The notes beneath the pieces were generated by a model, which had not been told where the DNA came from, searched no databases, and saw nothing but the letters and a program-made list of their open reading frames with translations. 50,433 nucleotides of DNA from assembly GCA_945931475.1 (NCBI GenBank), contig CAMEPD010000008.1, positions 1 to 50,433 of the forward strand. The letters run 5' to 3'. Origin of the DNA: an uncultured Muribaculaceae bacterium (lineage in GTDB: Bacteria > Bacteroidota > Bacteroidia > Bacteroidales > Muribaculaceae). Below, piece after piece: positions 46,877 to 50,433 of this stretch. Positions within the stretch are counted from its first letter, which is position 1, and every line of letters begins with the position of its first letter. A program made the translations under genes and the position numbers.

Positions 46877-46964
46877 TTAATGCATATCTACTCGCAAAAT
46901 ATACGGAAATTTTAAATATTTAATCATAAACATAAGCAAAAAAAAGAAAATAATATTGGATAAT

Positions 46965-47036
46965 AAAAAAATGGATGTTCAATTTTTAACCGCCGTCCCC
47001 GCTTTATACAGGGAAGCAGTTAAAAACTGCACATCC
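46965..47036 (-). terminator. Long inverted repeat and T-tract: terminator of the LRR protein gene
   Basis: Arms 46973-46993 (begins GGATGTTCAATTTTTAAC) and 47016-47036 (GCAGTTAAAAACTGCACATC and one base more) are 21 bases long. They pair with two wobbles and one mismatch around a 22-base loop. On the minus strand seven Ts follow (plus-strand A-run 46965-46971). It lies 30 bases past the stop codon. Confidence 0.82.
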
Positions 47037-47065
47037 ACTATTGCGCCGTCAGTGGCTTATGGGGA

Positions 47066-50000
47066 TTACTTCACTACGAAGGAGTTGGTGGTGACGCCAT
47101 CAGCTGTAGCGAGGCGTGCCACGTAGCAGCCCTGGGGCAGAGCGACGAGCACAGCGCCTGAAACGGCGGTCTCGGCTACAATCTGGCCGGCCATATTGTA
47201 TACCGTGAGGCGACCCTCTTCGGCTACTGCCTGCACGCCACCGTCAACTGCGCTGAGCTGAGCCTTTGCGGCTTCGGCAGCGTCGATACCGTCGGCTTTC
47301 TTGAAGTTTGCCGAAAGACGGGTATAGATACCGGGCATATCGAAGGTGGTACCCTCCTGAGGTTCCTCCTCGTTGAGCGAGAAGTTTGCGAATGCGTAAC
47401 CATCGGCGGGTGTGGCGTTGATAATCAGCGGCAGGTATTTGGTGACCTTCGAACCGTGGGCATAGGTGTTGCCGGCGGCGTCGGACACTGTAACCGAGCC
47501 GTTGGGTGAGCTCAGGATGTCGAGGTAAGCGTTGTCGCAGCCGCCGTTCGAGCCCTTGTGGTTGGGGGTCCAGCCGCGATATTCGGCTATCGATGAGTCG
47601 GCGCGTTTTGCCTCGTTCTCGACCTTGTCGTCGGCCAACGCCACGCCGAGGTTGTAGTGGAGTTTGTTGGGGTCTTCATCGCCCAGGTCGATACGCTCGG
47701 GAAGTTTATAATACAGGTCGTTGAGCTGCTCGGCATTCATACCGTTGCCGTTGACGTAGAGCATGTGGAGGTTGGCGTTCTTCGACAGGTCGATGTCCTT
47801 GATGTCATTGTTGGCGAAAGAGAGCTCGTAGAGGAGGGTGTTCTTCGATACGTCGAGCGATGTGAGGAGGTTGTTCTCAACCGACAGGTCGGTCAGGTTG
47901 GTGTTGTTGGTCACATCGAGCGAGGTGAGCTGGTTTTTGCCGATGTAGAGCTCTCCGAGGGCAGTGTTCTTCGACAGGTCGACGGAGGTCAACTGATTGC
48001 CGAAGAGGTGTGCATAGTTCAGCAGCGGGTTCTTGGTGAGGTCGATCGACGAGAGATTGTTGTTCTTAACGTCGAGATACTGCAGGTAGGGCATGTTGGT
48101 GACGTCGATAGAGTTCAGTCGGGCAATGCCGTCCTCGCCGAATCCGTCGGAGTATGCCTTGAGCATCAGCAGGTTGTTGTTGTGACTGAGGTCAACTGAG
48201 GTAAGGTTGTTATAGCTGATGTCGAGGATGTTGAGGTTGGGGCACTTCGAGAAGTCAATGCTCGAGATGGGGTTCCAGTAGCTGTTGAAGAGGCGCAGGC
48301 CCGGGCAATTGCTGAGGTCGGCTCCTGTAATATGGTTGTCCCATAAGCCGAAGTCGGCAGCCACGTCGCCGTAGCCGTGAACGTCGATAGCGGCGATGTC
48401 GCCGTAAACGGTAATCTTATTGGAAGCGGCGGTACCGTCGATGCGCGTGCCGGAGCACTCCGTCGACCCAAGCACGTAGGCGCGCTGGCCGGGATATTCG
48501 GTGCGTGTGCCGGTACCCCAGTCAACCGATACTGTGCCGTTGGCCTGAGCTGTGTTCACCAGGAACGAGAAGGGGTTGCCCTGCGTAACATCGAACGAGA
48601 TGCACGATTCGCCATTGGAGAAGTTTACTTTGATGGTGGCATCCTCGGAAACTATAAACCAGTTCGAGAAAATCTCCTCATCGTTTACAGTTACGCTGCG
48701 GAACGACATACCCTCTTCAGGATAGGGGTATACGCACATGGGTACGCCCTTCAGAGCCTGGGTGTGCACACTCTCCATGGTCTGGAAATACCGGGGTTGC
48801 CACTGGCAGAGGATGAACTGGCCGCCGGTTGTCTGCATCACGTCAAGGTCGTATGGCATCGAATAACCGAAATAGGGATAGAGGCGGTCGACGGTGCCGG
48901 TCTTGTTAGTGCCGGTGTCGGTGGCATCCTGCAGGGTTATGTTGAGGGGGCTGAAGGTGGCTGTGCCGTCGCCGTCCACGTCGGGAATCCATCCCATATC
49001 ATCCTGCTGGAGTGATTCGGTGTCGGAATGCTCGGCGTTCGAACCGGTAAGGAACAGATTGGTGGAGTAAGCCTTACGTGCCTGCGGCAGGGTCTTGAGC
49101 GTGTATGCCATCGACTCGTAGGTAAAGCCGGGGCAGTTGCTGATATCGATTTTGGTTAGACGCTGGGCCTGACAGCCGTTGAAGTCAAGGAACTGAATCT
49201 TGCTGTTCGATGCTATGAGTTGCTTGAGGTAGAAGGCTTTCATCAGGTCGAGGCGCGAGATGTTGGTGTTCTTGATGTTGATTTCCGAGATATTGGGGAA
49301 CCGGGTCACATCGAGAGTCGCGATAGGGTTGTCGGACACATTGAGGTACGACATCAAGGTATTGTTTCCCAGGTCGAGCGATGTAATATTGTTGTTCGCG
49401 GCGTTGAGCGTATGTAGCTCGGGGCACTGCGAGAGGTCAATATGCTCGAAAGCGCAGTCATTGATATAGAGTTTCTCCAGATTGGTGCATTTGGTCACAT
49501 CGAGCTGGTCGACGTACTTGTTGCCGTTGATCGAGAGGGAGCCGAGTTTCGGATAATTACCGAGGGTGAAGGGGTTGTCGGTGCCGACGGTCATCAGGTT
49601 GTTGTTCGACAGGTCGAGAGCGTAAAGGTTGGGCAGCGACACGGGGTAAAAATTCGACAGGGCGCAGTTGGACAGGTTAATGCTGTAGAGCGAGCTCTGC
49701 GATTCCTCGGGCATACAGATAAAAATCGAAGCGAAGTCGGGGCAGTCGTTAATCGTAAGGTATTTGACAGCCTCGAGATAACGTGCGTCGAGGCACTGCA
49801 GACCTTCGTTATGCGACAGATTGAGGTCCTCGAGAGTCGAACCGCAGTGCTCAAGCGTAATGGTGGAGTTTTCCGAGGGGGAATTGACAATTTTGTTGTG
49901 ACTCAGGTTAAGGGTAGTGAGCGGGGCATAGTTGGTAAGTTCGAACGACACAAGTTCGTTGTTCGACAGCTCAAGTTTCTTGAGCGCACCCATGTCGGAG

Positions 50001-50308
50001 ATAACAGCCGAGGTAAGCTGTGCGTTTTCCAGCTCGAATTCGGTGATATTGCCCGATACGGTGATAGTGGGGCCCTCGATTGTGGTTTCAATCCAGCGGG
50101 CATAGGCCATGTCGGCAGGGTTGATGGTAAACTTCTGCTCGACACCGTTACCCATATCGAGTGTAATGGGTACTGTTGCTGACACCACATTTGCCAGGAT
50201 TCGCACTTCGGTGCCGACCGGAGCCGATGTGGTAAACGTCATTGAAGCGTGTGCGGCAGGCGCAAAAGCTGCTGACGCTAAGCACGCGGCAAGTAACAAT
50301 TTTTTCAT
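47066..50308 (-). CDS. Secreted leucine-rich-repeat protein with sorting-like tail
   Basis: A 1080-residue protein; ATG 50308 gives the signal peptide MKKLLLAACLASAAFAPAAH. Two blocks of leucine-rich repeats, about 85-390 and 655-870, have a 21-residue period (L-x-x-L-x-V-x-x-N-x-L-T-S-L-D-V-S-x-N-x-x; for example LTDLSVENNLLTSLDVSKNT). Between them, and before the first, lie beta-sandwich segments that start the same way (TFTTSAPVGTEVRI; FDVTQGNPFSFLV). So the molecule appears to be a two-fold repeat of cap plus LRR block. A bacterial-repeat-like domain (SPNGSVTVSDAAGNTYAHGS, about 935-1010) and the tail LTVYNMAGQIVAET ... GCYVARLATADGVTTNSFVV complete it. Such LRR proteins bind other proteins at the cell surface. 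Confidence 0.88.
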   Translation of the reverse strand: MKKLLLAACLASAAFAPAAHASMTFTTSAPVGTEVRILANVVSATVPITLDMGNGVEQKFTINPADMAYARWIETTIEGPTITVSGNITEFELENAQLTSAVISDMGALKKLELSNNELVSFELTNYAPLTTLNLSHNKIVNSPSENSTITLEHCGSTLEDLNLSHNEGLQCLDARYLEAVKYLTINDCPDFASIFICMPEESQSSLYSINLSNCALSNFYPVSLPNLYALDLSNNNLMTVGTDNPFTLGNYPKLGSLSINGNKYVDQLDVTKCTNLEKLYINDCAFEHIDLSQCPELHTLNAANNNITSLDLGNNTLMSYLNVSDNPIATLDVTRFPNISEINIKNTNISRLDLMKAFYLKQLIASNSKIQFLDFNGCQAQRLTKIDISNCPGFTYESMAYTLKTLPQARKAYSTNLFLTGSNAEHSDTESLQQDDMGWIPDVDGDGTATFSPLNITLQDATDTGTNKTGTVDRLYPYFGYSMPYDLDVMQTTGGQFILCQWQPRYFQTMESVHTQALKGVPMCVYPYPEEGMSFRSVTVNDEEIFSNWFIVSEDATIKVNFSNGESCISFDVTQGNPFSFLVNTAQANGTVSVDWGTGTRTEYPGQRAYVLGSTECSGTRIDGTAASNKITVYGDIAAIDVHGYGDVAADFGLWDNHITGADLSNCPGLRLFNSYWNPISSIDFSKCPNLNILDISYNNLTSVDLSHNNNLLMLKAYSDGFGEDGIARLNSIDVTNMPYLQYLDVKNNNLSSIDLTKNPLLNYAHLFGNQLTSVDLSKNTALGELYIGKNQLTSLDVTNNTNLTDLSVENNLLTSLDVSKNTLLYELSFANNDIKDIDLSKNANLHMLYVNGNGMNAEQLNDLYYKLPERIDLGDEDPNKLHYNLGVALADDKVENEAKRADSSIAEYRGWTPNHKGSNGGCDNAYLDILSSPNGSVTVSDAAGNTYAHGSKVTKYLPLIINATPADGYAFANFSLNEEEPQEGTTFDMPGIYTRLSANFKKADGIDAAEAAKAQLSAVDGGVQAVAEEGRLTVYNMAGQIVAETAVSGAVLVALPQGCYVARLATADGVTTNSFVVK

Positions 50309-50370
50309 TAGCAATTAATTAAAGTAATATTGTGAGATTGTAATTTCGGACTATTATCAGGGCCGACGCA

Positions 50371-50378
50371 CAAAGTTA
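50371..50378 (-). promoter_or_regulatory. Promoter -7 box of the LRR protein gene
   Basis: TAACTTTG on the minus strand matches TAnnTTTG. A TTTTG lies 24 bases further upstream, more than the usual 19-21, so the -33 element is uncertain. The leader would be about 55 bases. Confidence 0.55.
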
Positions 50379-50433
50379 AAGAATTTTTACTTTACTTGGG
50401 CACAAAACAGGATGTTTTAACGCTCCATTTTAC

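Overview
The window looks like a chromosomal segment of a gut Bacteroidales bacterium, most likely a member of the Muribaculaceae or a close relative. The placement is by inference. The evidence is the Bacteroidetes-type promoters (TTTG or TTG, 19-20 bases, TAnnTTTG) found before several genes, the Bacteroidetes protein families (TonB-dependent receptor with a carboxypeptidase-like N-domain, acidic-tailed lipoproteins, M56-TonB_C fusion, C-terminal sorting-like domains, DUF4250) and the moderately high GC content. No rRNA, tRNA, CRISPR array, phage or complete insertion sequence was seen.

Left part (1-10.5 kb, minus strand): a phosphoribosyltransferase overlapping a glycosyltransferase, a small lipoprotein, clpB, and a five-gene run DUF4250-uvrD/pcrA-nspC-glycosyltransferase-radC that starts at a divergent promoter region near 10.55 kb. 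Middle part (10.6-26.9 kb, plus strand): a polyprenyl synthase, a 340-base nested inverted-repeat element, tatD, a YbiT-type ABC-F ATPase, an outer-membrane beta-barrel protein, a Dabb protein and purL. A BlaI/BlaR1-like pair with its own promoter and palindromes follows, then an etfB-etfA-acyl-CoA dehydrogenase operon.

Right part (27-50.3 kb, minus strand) is a surface and secretion locus. It has a TonB-dependent receptor followed by a lipoprotein, and five very large or medium secreted proteins. Three or four of these carry choice-of-anchor-J/D, fibronectin-like or Omp28-like modules, and one is a leucine-rich-repeat protein. All five end in a similar short beta-rich tail of the kind used by type IX secretion cargo. 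An AT-rich stretch at 46.2-47 kb, with a small membrane protein and a gene remnant, interrupts the locus.

Two observations stand out. First, a family of inverted-repeat elements with termini TAGAGGCTGTTTA sits exactly against gene ends and in several cases supplies the stop codon. Second, the ABC-F protein keeps one fully canonical composite ATP site while the Walker A, the catalytic glutamate and the partner signature of the other site are all lost together.
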